A stretch of DNA of 64,000 bases from Mastigias papua (Eukaryota > Cnidaria > Scyphozoa > Rhizostomeae > Mastigiidae). The DNA lies in the NCBI GenBank assembly GCA_964019165.1, contig OZ025276.1, positions 2,665,840-2,729,839 of the forward strand. Direction: 5' to 3'. Below, in pieces: positions 22,412-33,631 of this stretch (positions are counted from its first letter, which is position 1; every line of letters begins with the position of its first letter). The translations under genes were made by a program, and so were the position numbers. A model generated the notes under the pieces. The model searched no databases. It saw nothing but the letters and a program-made list of their open reading frames with translations, and had not been told where the DNA came from.

Positions 22412-23736
22412 GGGCAACTGTAAAATGCAGGTCACCAGGTTATGTAAAATGCAGGTCATGCCATAAAACAGGACGTTACTCGCAACTGGTTAAGTGGCTA
22501 AGGCTGTGGGAATGGCTTGCAGCCATCTGCTGTATTTTTCATTTGTACACAGTCTGCAAGCAATAGCTGATTGTCAAGAGAGGGAACAGAAAATGGAAAA
22601 AATAATGTAAATTGGGATTTGAACAAATGAAGAAGGAGATAATAGCATAGAGAATTTGAGAGGCACACGTATGCAAACAAGCATCAATCATTGGGGATTA
22701 CACACTTGTTTTGGTAAGGAACAGGTATATAAGAAACACTAAAATGTAAGAAACATTTGTAACTACAAGGAAAGAGTTAAGTAATGCTAGAACTTCATGT
22801 GATTTCTTTCAACTTCTTGGGACCCCCCTCCCCCCTTTTCTCTATGACTTTAAGAAAGTTTCCAGTACAGTATCTCTATGCTCTTAACCTCATGAGCTAA
22901 TACAAGACTGTTTTCCGTTCTGCTTTTGTTGTTGTCGAAACTGTTTCTATCGACTTACACAGCCTTTAAGAAACTTTTTGACCAAAGGCTGTGGACTAAA
23001 GGTAGGAACCTTTACTACTAGGCCTTGAGCCAGGTCTCTTATACAATAGGAAAGTTTATGGTGTACAAGGCGGGGGGAGTTGGGGTTAGTCTAGATCACT
23101 GGTGTTCAACATAAAAACATATGTTTTGTAGAAAGCAATGGTGACAGCTTGTATTCATATTGATTAGGAATACTTTATTTGCAAGTGCATTATTCGACTG
23201 TTTGCAAGTTCATATAAGTATTCCAAGACATCGTGGAGAGGACGAAAGTAATATCAGAGACCGTTAGTGAAAGTGCTATAAGTTTTACCTTTACCCTGTT
23301 TTCTGGCAAATGTCCCAAGCCTAGGGATGAGATAAATGCCTATAAAGACAATGTCTCAAACATGGTGCATATTGCATTCGACTTCAAAATGCATTCTATC
23401 ATGAGATGACAGACAGAGTTCAACATACCTGATTTTCATTGACATAAAATATTAACTGAGACAGTTCCCAGGACAGTGTTGCAAAACACAAAGTACCAAC
23501 CAGTTACAAAGTAACTACATGGCAATCTGATAATTGCATATTGTTATGAACATGTGTCATCCCTGCCTACCAAGTTATGGATTTGTCACCTCAAAATGTG
23601 TTCAGATTCATTGACGGCCTCTAGCCTCACTTCTTTATGGGATAGATTGAACTGCATGGCCTTCTTAGACATGTGCAAGCAGCTGCCAGCATGATCTGCA
23701 TTTTACATGACCTTGTGACCTGCATTTTACAGTAGC

Positions 23737-25283
23737 CAGGGGCGGATCCAGAAAAAAGTGTCAGTGAGTTCCTAATGAGCAGATAGGAGAATAGGATACT
23801 ACTCATCTCCTTAGAATATACGATGAATTCCCTGGCTATGCTTAACTAACTAACTTAATTTTAGCATTCTAACATATTGGATATGCAAGCCAAGTGTACT
23901 CTGTTGAGGAGTTGACGACCCCAGTTGAGGATAATATCGGTAATGTATATTTAGCTGTCCCTGATTCAGCATGGTTTACAACACCAATGTTTCTGGATAA
24001 GGGGAAAGTGGGGGTACGGGGGTTTACCCCAGGAGAAAATTTTTGCAAACCACACTCTTCGATTTGCTGGAAATTGACACTACCTGCAGTTATTATGTAT
24101 AAACTAAACAAAATACCTCACTTACAACTGTACGCTGCCCGGATCTTATTTTGATTAAATTTTTGTTGCTTATTGTTCTGACAACTGGAGGCTTCTTGAC
24201 AGGATGTCACCCCCCTGATAATGGACAGCAAAATGTGATAAACACCTGTCTGGGATAATGAAGACTGATAAGCAACTCGACCCAGAAGAACTCTTATGAA
24301 TAAGAAACGTATGCAATAGAGGCTCTGCAAAATTGCCGTATAAGTGTTAGGAAATAGAAGTATTTGAGACAATTCAAGAGTATAAAGAGGTCACAGAATG
24401 AAACTTCTAGAACCAAGATATTATATTCGTATCAATGTGCAAATAGATGTATTTCCTACCTGAAAATAAACCCTTTACATTTGAAACATGTTCCATGCAA
24501 AAATGGTGCGATTGTAATGAGTCTTGCCAGTACTACAACGTTGCTCAACACGACCAGTCGGGTAGGCGTAAGAGGTAACAAGACTACGTGTCAAGGTGCA
24601 AAGAAATCTTAGGCTTACAAGGAATAAACACTTCAAATAGGTCTGGAATGTGTCATTTTCAATGCCTATGCTCTTCTAGATAGTTTGAAACGCCAAGCAG
24701 CATAGCATTCCTTTCATCCTTCCTGGTCAACATGTACGACGCTGTTGACGTTTGGTTGTGGCCTAAGGTGTTGCCCTCGCTTTCAAGCAAGCATATATGT
24801 CACAGTTCTGAGCATTGAAAACAAAAGATATGACCCTTATGTGTCTGAGTTCTAAGCTCACAGGTGTCAGTTCCAAACCCGTAGGTGTCAGTTCCAAACA
24901 TGATTTCAATGGACAAGTCTCAGTTCTAAACCCGTAGGTGTCAGTTCCAAACATGATTTCAATGGACAAGTCTCAGTTCTAAACCCGTAGGTGTCAGTTC
25001 CAAACATGATTTCAATAGACATGTCTCAGTTCTAAACCCGTATGTGTCAGTTCTAAACGTGATTTCACTATGTAGCTCTCAGGTCTGGAAACCAGGCAGA
25101 ACACATCGGAAAATCAGTCATACGCGGAGGAGAGAAACGAGGAATGTGCTATGTGTGGGTACTGTGTATTATTCCATGGAGAACATGAAGGTTCCCAACA
25201 CTTACCTACTGGACTTTATGGTGCGAGCAACAAAGTGTGACAGAGTTCTAGAACTCATGGAACTCACCCTGGATCCGCCCCTG
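23737..25283. mobile_element. hAT-like non-autonomous element, 1,547 bp
   Basis: The ends read inward share CAGGGGCGGATCCAG. GTAGC is duplicated at 23732-23736 and 25284-25288. It landed at the last bases of the TIR element. No open reading frame of note; a 53-bp tandem repeat lies at 24840-25075. Confidence 0.85.
24840..25075. repeat. 53-bp tandem repeat, about four copies
   Basis: CCCGTAGGTGTCAGTTCCAA recurs with starts at 24878, 24931, 24984 and 25037, exactly 53 bases apart. It is internal to the hAT-like element. Confidence 0.9.
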
Positions 25284-25499
25284 GTAGCCATACTGAAAGC
25301 TAGTTTTGTCTGATACTCATTAGAGTATGACATGTTGGATAATGACCAAAAGGTGAACCAAAATATATAGCCAGATGTAAGTGAATATGATATGATAGGC
25401 CACTTAGCACCTATTCACCATTGTTCACTTGAGGAGTCCAAGGTAAAAAATGAACTCTGTTTGTTTACACAAGCCTGGGTTTTGAGTCTTAATGTAAAC

Positions 25500-26880
25500 T
25501 GATTCCTAAACACTTACATGACAGGACAACTGAAGGACTTCTAATGGACGTATTGACCAGTAAACGGTGGCTTCCTGTAAATGGTGGAGAGACATTCAGT
25601 GCCCCCTTTCTCCACTGAAACATCTAGACCCTTTAAAGGCCAATTTCCAGTGAGAAAAAATTCAGCGAAAGTGTTCTCGAGAAGTTTATCGCACGAAAAA
25701 TTTCTCGAGAAATAGTTCGCAAGTGAGTTTCCAGTAGGCGAAATTCTTCAGAGAAATCCCTCTGCGAAATGGTTCATCATGAATGTGTCGTGTGATGACC
25801 TGTAGATTTTACTTTCATTGTATCGATGGAGAAAACATAGAAGATATAGAAAAAGGGTTTGGGTTCGCATGATATATGCAGAGAGAAAGGAGAATGGAGA
25901 GTATATAATCTTGTCGGGGAAATGCGGCTTCATGACCACGACTTATTTTTTTCAAAATATGTAGGATGACTCCCTCCCAATTAGAAGAAATGTACTCTCA
26001 ACGAATTGTCTACTTGAAAAGTCCTCTTTGTTGATTGTAATTGCACTCGCCATTTCAAATGACGAAGGGTATTTTGATGCCACTGCTATTTAGGCCTGTT
26101 TATGATTACATCATGAAGTTGAAATGTGGCAACTTGCCAAACAAATACGAATTCTGATTGGTCTGCGAAAGAAGTTCGCAAGCGAAATGAGAAAAAGTTG
26201 AACTCAAGTGAACTTTTTTCGCTGAGAAATTTTTTCGCTCGAACTCTCTGTGAAATGTCATTGTGCATGCCTGTGACATATTTCGCTCGAACTTTTTCAC
26301 ATTTCGCTGTTTTTTCTCACTGGAACTTGGCCTTACGGAGTTGTTTTGCTCCTTCTCTACCATACAGCTTAGGGCTGGATGTAGCTGGTTGAGGTTTACA
26401 TGAAAACAATCACATTCCAGCTCAACAAAAATGACAGAAGTATCATCAACATAATGAAAGTAGACACCTGGTATTATTGAACCGTCTACTTTCATGAAAG
26501 TCTTCAACATATTTCCTAAAGCTGGCCCCAAAGGGCTACCCATTGCCACTCCATCTAGTTGCTTAGACATCTGGTTGTTAAAACTACATTCCACTCCTTG
26601 TGTAGCAAGTAGCATCAATTCTTTGAAGGCATCCGCAGGGACTTGAGGGCAATCAAGTTGACCTTGATACAAAGCATCAGCACAATCCCTATTGTCTCAT
26701 CTAATGGCATGTTGATGAATAGACTGCTGTTGTCAAAAGAGCACAGAAATGTTTTGGCAGCTTCAATGTGAGGCGTAGAGTTTTAGGACCAGGACCAAAC
26801 CTTCTGATACCCATTTAGCACGTTCATGTTGAGAGGAGCTAATCCTAGATAAAATGGGCCTTTTGTAATAACACCATAAA
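25500..26880 (-). pseudogene. Penelope-like reverse transcriptase fragment (minus), split by a small Harbinger
   Basis: From about 26880 down the minus strand reads CSFDNSSLFINMPLDETI, KQLDGVAMGSPLGPALGNM, and the catalytic box HYVDDTSVIF, then a region reaching VEKEQNN. It is interrupted at 26335 and resumes at 25635 with LDVSVEKGG and the TIYRKPPFTGQY motif. QxDGVAMGSPLGPxLAN and YR.P.FTG are hallmarks of Penelope-like RTs. No GIY-YIG endonuclease is seen. Stops and shifts are present. Confidence 0.8.
25636..26332 (+). mobile_element. Harbinger-B deletion derivative (MITE-like, ~0.7 kb)
   Basis: The ends read inward are GGCCAATTTCCAGTGAGAAA and GGCCAAGTTCCAGTGAGAAA, almost the terminus of Harbinger-B at 4674. 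TTA flanks both sides (25633-25635 with two extra bases, and 26333-26335). Around 25780-25990 the plus strand keeps a decayed piece of the Harbinger-B transposase N-terminus (MTPSQLEE is still readable), so it derives from that element by internal deletion. Two TTCTCGAGAA-like palindromes are retained. Confidence 0.85.
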
Positions 26881-26884
26881 AACA

Positions 26885-27235
26885 GGTGTCTACTTTTGTT
26901 ATGTTGACGATACTTGTGTCATTTCGGTCCAGAGCTGGAATGTGATCATTTTCATGTAAACCTTAACTAGCTACATCCAGCCTAAACTGTATGGCAGAGA
27001 AGGAACAAAACAACTCCTTGAATTGTCTAGATGTTTCGGTGGAGAAAGGGGGCACTGACTTTCCCACCACCATTTACAGGATGCCAAAGTGTACTGGCCA
27101 ATACATCTGTTGGACTTCCTTCAGCCCAAAAGCTAGGAAAATCAACCTCATCAAAACTAAAGTTTATAGGGCACTTATGGCTTGCTCTATAACTACGTTA
27201 GATTCTGAGCAGGACATAATAAAATGACTTCTAAG
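26885..27235 (+). pseudogene. Penelope-like reverse transcriptase fragment (plus)
   Basis: It reads VYFCYVDDTCVI, then a frame change, then an open piece at 26991-27227 with LNCLDVSVEKGG, TIYRMPKCTGQYICWTSFSP and KINLIKTKVYRALMACS. It is the same family as the minus-strand copy beside it, with which it is head to head. It lacks the N-terminal RT region and has stops. Confidence 0.78.
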
Positions 27236-27365
27236 TGACAATGGATGACAGGATGACCTTGTTTCTTGCATTACAGACAAAATGAGCACTATTTCATCAG
27301 AAAAACAGTTTGGTCCTGAACAGTGCCTGGTTTTCCTTAAAGTCCCTGTGATTGGAAATGTGTCA

Positions 27366-27600
27366 TCAAACGTACTTTTTGAAATTAATGAAAATTATTA
27401 ACGTCTGCATATTCTTTGAGTGAACTGTTTGTTCATCTGTTCCTGTAAGAAGTGCTTCAAGTGACATATTAAAGTCATTATGCAAAATTCTTAATGCCAT
27501 TTCTTGAACACAATCTACACAATTATTTGAGGTCTTCCCATGATACATCCAGATCAGAGGGCAATAGTTACAATTGGACATTACAAATGCATTGTATAGG
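27366..27600 (-). pseudogene. non-LTR retrotransposon RT, C-terminal fragment
   Basis: The 71-residue frame reads SNCNYCPLIWMYHGK, then QEMALRILHNDFNMSLEALL and a KNMQTLIIFINFKK end. This matches the segment after the palm in CR1/Jockey/RTE-type LINE RTs (CPLVWMFHG..., ALR...NDY.S....LL...). Only this part survives. Confidence 0.65.
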
Positions 27601-28280
27601 ATGCTACCTTTTTCATAGTTCAGGAAATTAATCCCACTGGAGAAAGAACTATCAATACAGTGTATACTTTATTGGAATCTTTGTCTGTATAATAAGGCAG
27701 TCATGGAGATATAGTACCTACTATCTATTGCACCAACTAGCTCTAGACCATATAAATACTATCCAACAGTTATAGCCGTATTCAAAGCTGCATATGAATA
27801 AAACAGGATAACCTTCACAGCCAGCTGGATTCACGTTAATAAAGGACTTATAGATTAGGAAACCCTGTGCCTTCTAACAGCATATTTCATGTTTGGAATT
27901 ATGTGGCTAAGAACTGCAAAGGGGTGTGGAGGGAAAAGGGAACAATACACAGGCACATAATAGGAGTGCACTTGTTGTGACGTAGGATGCAAATAGAAAA
28001 CCAACTGGTATTTTGGTCCATGTTACTTAAGATAGAAAAAATAAACATAAATGATAATATAATCATATTTACATAAAAATATTTATTGTTTTTCTTCTGT
28101 TAGGCTCTGTCTGTGTGTTCTTGTGTGTACTGTGGTTAGTGTTGTATGCCTTCTTCTTTTTTTGTGTGAGAGACACCTTTTTTCTGGCATTATTTTATGT
28201 GTAGTATTGACTCTGTCCTGTATTGAGAAATAGAAATAAAAGTATGTGCATGAATAGAAACATTTGATTGCTATGGTTAT
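27601..28280. other. no gene seen
   Basis: AT-rich sequence without recognisable coding or repeat structure. Confidence 0.4.
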
Positions 28281-28438
28281 GTGAAAATAGGAGTATTGGT
28301 CCTGTACACAATCTTAGTGTGAAAATAGGAGTATTGGTCTTCTACACAATCTTAGTGTGAAAATAGGAGTATTGGTCCAGTACACAATCTTAGTGTGAAA
28401 ATAGGAGTATTGGTCTTCTACACAATCTTAGTGTGATA
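28281..28438. repeat. 38-bp minisatellite, four copies in a two-unit pattern
   Basis: GTGAAAATAGGAGTATTGGT starts at 28281, 28319, 28357 and 28395, each 38 bases apart. Copies 2 and 4 share TCTTCTACAC while copies 1 and 3 have CC(T/A)GTACAC. The array therefore grew by duplication of a 76-bp dimer. Confidence 0.9.
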
Positions 28439-28648
28439 ATAAACAGGAAAGGCTTGTGTTTTACAGTCTATATAGGGTAGAGTACAGAGCATACTGAAAC
28501 AAGCTTAAAATTTATGTTAAATCTATAATTCTGTCACATTTGGCAGTGACAAAAGTGAATTTGGCATCTTTAGCAAGATGCACTTTTTTGTGTTATGCCA
28601 TTTGATGCACCCAAATTTCTCCCCATGCTTGATAAATAGTGTCTACAA

Positions 28649-30269
28649 CAGTGGCAGATCCAGACCGAGTTCCCTGCTGCCCAGAACTCAGTCAGATTTT
28701 GCAAAAATAAAATGATATTTCATTATATTCAAGTCAAAGTTAGCTAGATATATTGTGGGTTACAATCAAGTTTCCAAAAAGTTACATGATTTAATTCAAT
28801 GACAGTGAAAAACATTATTGTTTCTCTCTCCCGGTTCTCTCGCCTACACTTTGAAAAATATTATTAGCTATGCGGAGCACTGTCATGAGTTGTATCTGCG
28901 GTGAACAATCTTTGGGAACTCACAGAACTCGGAAATAAAATCCTTGGGCATCGGAAATGATCAGAAATAGACAAAAGATTTTCGATTTGGAACTCGGATG
29001 GAACCTAGTCAGACACAATAGTGGAACTCGGAAATGAAATCTATCAGAAACAATAAATCAGTAAGTAAAAAGTCGTTGATTGGTCTACCATTGTTTGGAA
29101 GTCATCATTGTTTAGGCACATCCTGTTTCAATTCACTACAGTATTGAATTTTAATATGGCGACCTTTAGTGCACGTTTACCAATTGTATCTGCTTCCATC
29201 AAGAATCATAGACAGGGCTACCTGATGGGTTTCATGGAAACGAAGAAATAACAGTAGGAAAGTTTGGTTATTTCACAGACAGGCTGGGCTTTTGGGCTTG
29301 CCATTGAACCATTGAGATTGAGATGTCACGGAGAGCTTTGCTAAAAGAAGACCAGTCTGCAGAGTTGAGTATAGCCTTTATCGATGAGATTTCGAGTGTG
29401 CATGAGGAAAAGGCCAGACGTCTGAGCATGCACCTAGTCTCAGAAGTGTATTTGGATTCACATTACTTTTAGGCCTATCAATTAGAGCCGGTGTTTTTGC
29501 TTTTATCTGTTGTTTGCTCACACTGAAAACTTCTGCATCGAACAGCATGCCCCTATGACCAAGTGTTACTTCATTATTATCATTATGGTGACCGGAAAAT
29601 TGTCATATTAAGGAATTTTTCCAAGCACTGGCACCTTTCAATACCCTGTCACGCCTGTTTCTGGGACCACATATACTCATGCCATCAACAGTAATCCTCC
29701 AGACTTAGAGACGTATCAAAGGATGTATTACAGAATAGATAACCATTGTAGAAAAAGTATATCCATAGGAGTGAGGTTATATAACCACCAGTTGGGAAAG
29801 AATTTTCATTCTCCTATAGAACATTACAGATCATCTAGGGAAATCTGTTCTAAAGTAGACTTTGCCACCATATCAATGATTGCCTGCAAAATGAAAAACA
29901 ACAATTTTCCAGAAATCTGTATGATTTCCACAGTTGTAATATAATAAAGTCTGCTTCATTATCTATTCTATGTATATATTCAGTATTTCAATTGATTTCC
30001 AAGTGCTTTTAAGGCCTTAACTTTGACTGTTTATGCAATTTTGGATTTGTTCAAAACCCTGTAACAAGTAATGGGTAGCACCCCATAGTACCTCTACCTT
30101 GAGAAAATAGTACCATTAGGTTTCTCCTTAATGTTTATCAGCCATTTTGACTAAATGGGCGGTTGCTTGCTGTATAAAAGGGTGTAGTCTTAAAATTTCC
30201 TAGCACACTTTGACCCCACCCCTCCAAGTATTTGGAACTCAGTCAGATTTTAGGCTGGATCCGCCCCTG
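28649..30269. mobile_element. hAT-like non-autonomous element, 1,621 bp
   Basis: The left end is CAGTGGCAGATCCAG; the right end read inward is CAGGGGCGGATCCAG. CTACAA is duplicated at 28643-28648 and 30270-30275 (6 bp). It is a relative of the element at 23737. AACTCAGTCAGATTTT occurs near both ends. No transposase gene; the 73-codon open frame at 29723 matches nothing I know. Confidence 0.78.
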
Positions 30270-30289
30270 CTACAACAAATGACAGATAG

Positions 30290-30312
30290 ATATATATATA
30301 TATATATATATG
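30290..30312. repeat. TA microsatellite
   Basis: About eleven TA units just outside the hAT-like element. Confidence 0.9.
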
Positions 30313-31255
30313 ATAATATAGAAATAAGAAAGAAATAAGAGAGTTAGGCAATAAGCAATCTGATAAATACAAACAGTATAGGTGTACCACATTCTGGTCA
30401 CTGTGCTTCAATGTGACTGTCTTCCCTTCTATTGATGTTACAGACATTGACACTAATGGTAAATGTACACTGGTACAGGCTTACATAGAGACCACAGGAT
30501 GTGAATAACCTAACCCTGTCCTCTATTTCTGCATTTTGTAATGATCTGCATTGATTGTGAAGTTTGGTATTATGTGAGATATTCTCACACCTTAATAAAT
30601 CTAAATATTATGAAATTAACACAAAAACTGAGTACCTACATGCACAAGTGAATAATTGTATCAAAGAGCACCCCTATATGAAATATCCTTTGTTTTCTAT
30701 CGGTGAAATGCAATAGGGAAAAGTGACAAGTAGGGGGTTTCTAAGAACATGTGTATACGTGATGGTAGTTGAGTTGGTGTTTGTTTGCTCAAATGCTGTA
30801 GAAAGCATGTAGGGCTCTGAAACATGTCAACAACGTCACAATTCTTCTTCTGCTGTTTATGACCATTCCTCTCTACAACTGGCCACCCTCTCTCCCTTGA
30901 TAAGTGTAGAATCATTAGCTGTATGAAAAATTGGAACAATGTGTTCATACAGAAGAGATTACTTGTCCCCTGAGAGCATCATACACGAAATTCCCAAGCT
31001 TCAATTGTCACCCTGACACTGTCAAGTAACACTTTATCCCCTTTGAAGCCATTCACTGTAAACAGACCTGAACCTATATGTTTTTAGCTTTAGTTAAGTC
31101 TGTGAATTGAATCTATTATGTATATGCACTGTACCCCTGTGCTATTGGGCATGTATATTTTGTGTTATAGGGAATGGAGTGTGACTAGAAAAGTCTTCCG
31201 GTTTACTTGTATGTTAAACTTAGTATAAACTTCTTAGTTTGGTTTCCAAATACAA
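30313..31255. other. no gene; probably contains the 5' LTR of the next gypsy element
   Basis: No coding sequence recognised. The part ending at ACAACA near 31257 should be the 3' edge of a 5' LTR because a primer-binding-like TGGCAACAAGGATGAGATTC follows directly. The LTR start was not found. Confidence 0.4.
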
Positions 31256-31259
31256 CAAG

Positions 31260-31279
31260 TGGCAACAAGGATGAGATTC
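31260..31279 (+). promoter_or_regulatory. Gypsy-2 primer-binding site
   Basis: TGGCAACAAGGATGAGATTC begins with TGG and lies three bases after an ACAACA end, 68 bases before gag. This is the expected position and form for a tRNA primer site. Confidence 0.6.
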
Positions 31280-31346
31280 TAATTGTTCTATACAGCTGGT
31301 TCAAAGTTAGTTAAGATTCGTTTTATTTCAAATTTGCTGTTTACAG

Positions 31347-32255
31347 ATGGCAACTGCTCTCATTGGTTCGATTGGTGGCTATGAACCGTCGCTGGAAACG
31401 TTTACTGCATATTTGGAAAGGTTGGAACAGTTTCTATTTGCAAATGATATTGGTCAATGTGCTGTTGATGCTTCTGAAGCTGTAAACAGGGCTGCAGACA
31501 GAAAGAAAGTAGCTGTTATCATATCTGTTATTGGAAGTTCCACATACAATACTTTTGAGAGATTTGTGCTCACCTGCAAAGCCTAATGATAAATCTTTCA
31601 CTGAGATTTGTCAGTTGTTGCAAACACATTACAAGCCTAAAAATCTAGAGGTGGCTGGTATGTAACTTTCACCTGTCATTGTGAGAGGAGTAGTACAATA
31701 AATCAACATGTACCTTGAAATAACAAGTACAATATCCTCTCCAGAAATTGTAGCTTGATTGATTGCTGATTTAAGTACTTGAACAATTCTGTCAGCTTGA
31801 CCATTTGTAGATGGCTTGTAAGGAGCTGATTTACGATGACAAATACCATGTAATTGATGTTAGAGGTTTAAAGTATTGCTGAATACTGGGTACAACTGAG
31901 GTTCCTTGCTTCTGATTGTAATTTTGATACCTTCCTACAAAGAGCCTTTCGTGATCAATTTTTTAGTGGAATTCGTGATGAAAATACAAAGAAAACACTT
32001 CTAAGTCAAAATACCCTTACATTTGAAGATGGCATGACAGTCAGCATTATAGATGAAGCAGCAAGAAGAGAAATACAGATATTCCAGAAGAATTCAGTTC
32101 ATGTTATGAAATATACACCTGCCAATCGACATGGCAATAATGAAAGTAAGCATAAAAATACAAAGCATTCATCTTCTGGGTGTCAGCAGGCATTCTCTAA
32201 GCTGACTGAAGTCAAAAAGACAAATTATACATGTTTCATGTTTGCTTGAGCTTCT
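31347..32255 (+). pseudogene. Gypsy-2 gag with an inverted integrase fragment inside
   Basis: The gag starts MATALIGSIGGYEPSLETF with a typical capsid N-terminus (AYLERLEQFLFANDI, KVAVIISVIGSSTYNTF). After a shift near 31585 it reads SFTEICQLLQTHYKPK. Coding is lost between about 31664 and 31860, then resumes (EYWVQLRFLASDCNF, FRDQFFSGIRDE, TLLSQNTLTFEDGM) to a Lys/Ser-rich tail near the expected zinc knuckle. The element is otherwise missing: no protease, RT or LTR was found downstream. Confidence 0.78.
31664..31860 (-). pseudogene. gypsy integrase C-terminal scrap, antisense within gag
   Basis: The minus strand reads HRKSAPYKPSTNGQADRIVQ followed by LKSAINQ and a YCTTPLTMTGE end, the classic end of the integrase core (HV.SAPYHPSTNGQAER) and the YR.TPH..TG motif. 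Orientation is opposite to the surrounding gag. It replaces about 20-30 residues of gag. Confidence 0.75.
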
Positions 32256-33631
32256 AATGAACTTTTTACCATCTTTAATGTCAAAAATTCACTGTCAGTT
32301 TCTCCCATTGCAAATCACACATGCGGCCTAGTGGCCTACTTTAAACACCAAAGCCCAAGATTTCTTTGAATATAACAATAGGATTAACATCAAATGGAAC
32401 TGAAATTTTTATTTTATAAAAATGATCATCATTTCTGATGATAACCTTACGCTACTTGCTTAATTTGTGGAAACTTAGTACAGCCTTTAGCAGCGCTACA
32501 TCACACTATCAACTGGTCTTATATATATATCAGTCAATATATATAAATAGTGACACTTGCTCCTCATTCTTGGTCTATTCAAAAAGCAAAGGAAGAGTTT
32601 CAAGTTTCTGAATACATTATAAGACAAGCAAGGAAGTTGGCTTCAGAGAAAGGCATCTTAGACTTATCAAGTCAAAAACAAGGCAAAATAATCACAGATG
32701 AGATACAGAAGTATGTTAGGAGCTTTTACCATGATGATGACTTTAGCAGGCAGATGCCAGGAAAGATAGATTTTGTGTGAATGGGAAAGGTACAAATGCA
32801 AAAAGGGCTTCTTCTCTGTGATTTGAAAGAACTTTCTTCTGCTTGTAAGAAACATTATCCAGACGTAAAGATTGGTTTCTCAAAGTTTTGCAGTTTGAGA
32901 CCAAAATGGTGTATTCTTGTGGGACAGTCAGGTACTCATTCTGTGTGTGTTTGCACAATCCATCAGAATGTGACACTGATGTTAAATGCTATGAAACATG
33001 ATAGAAAGAGCCGTGAGTTGATGAGCATGATGGTATGTGACTATGATTCAAAAGAATGCATGGTTCATTGGTGCCAAAATTGCCCAGGAAGTGCAGTTCT
33101 GACAGACTATTTACTACAGCAACTTATAAATGAAGACAATGATTATGAAGAAAATGAACATGGAGACATGATTCTGTTTCAACAGTGGAAAACAGTTGAT
33201 CAATCCCAGGTAATGCAGCAATCACTGCCTGTCAAAGAGTTTGTTGAAGTGCTTATGGATAAAACAAATGACTTAAAAGGACATTCATATATAGCCAAAG
33301 GCCAAGCCCACTATTTAAAGAGATGTAGGGAAGAGCAGATGCTTCAGAGAACATACTTGTAGACTTTGCAGAGAACTATAAAGTCATCATCCAAGATGAC
33401 GTTCAAAGTTATCACTGGAACCAGCAATCATGTACACTCCATCCTGTTGTTGTCTATTTCAAGACAGATAGTATCCTCAAAAGCAGCTCTCTCTGCTTCA
33501 TATCAGATGACCTCAACCATGACACATCTTTTGCATACAAGGTCATGTGTTTGACCATGGGTTACATAAAGCAAAATATCATGGCTAATGTTAGGAAAGC
33601 TAGTTACTTTAGTGATGGCTGTACAGGTCAG

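Larger units (their letters stand above)
22412..25288. mobile_element. TIR element with 11-bp target duplication (MULE-like), nested hAT at its right end
   Basis: CATACTGAAAG flanks the unit at 22401-22411 and 25289-25299. The TIRs read inward are GGGCAACTGTAAAATGCAGG and GCTACTGTAAAATGCAGG and extend about 45 bp; each holds two direct copies of TGTAAAATGCAGGTCA. Without the hAT insertion (23737-25283) the element is about 1.3 kb and lacks a gene. A 9-11-bp duplication with a GG-start TIR suggests a Mutator-like deletion derivative. It sits in the P-element relic. Confidence 0.8.
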
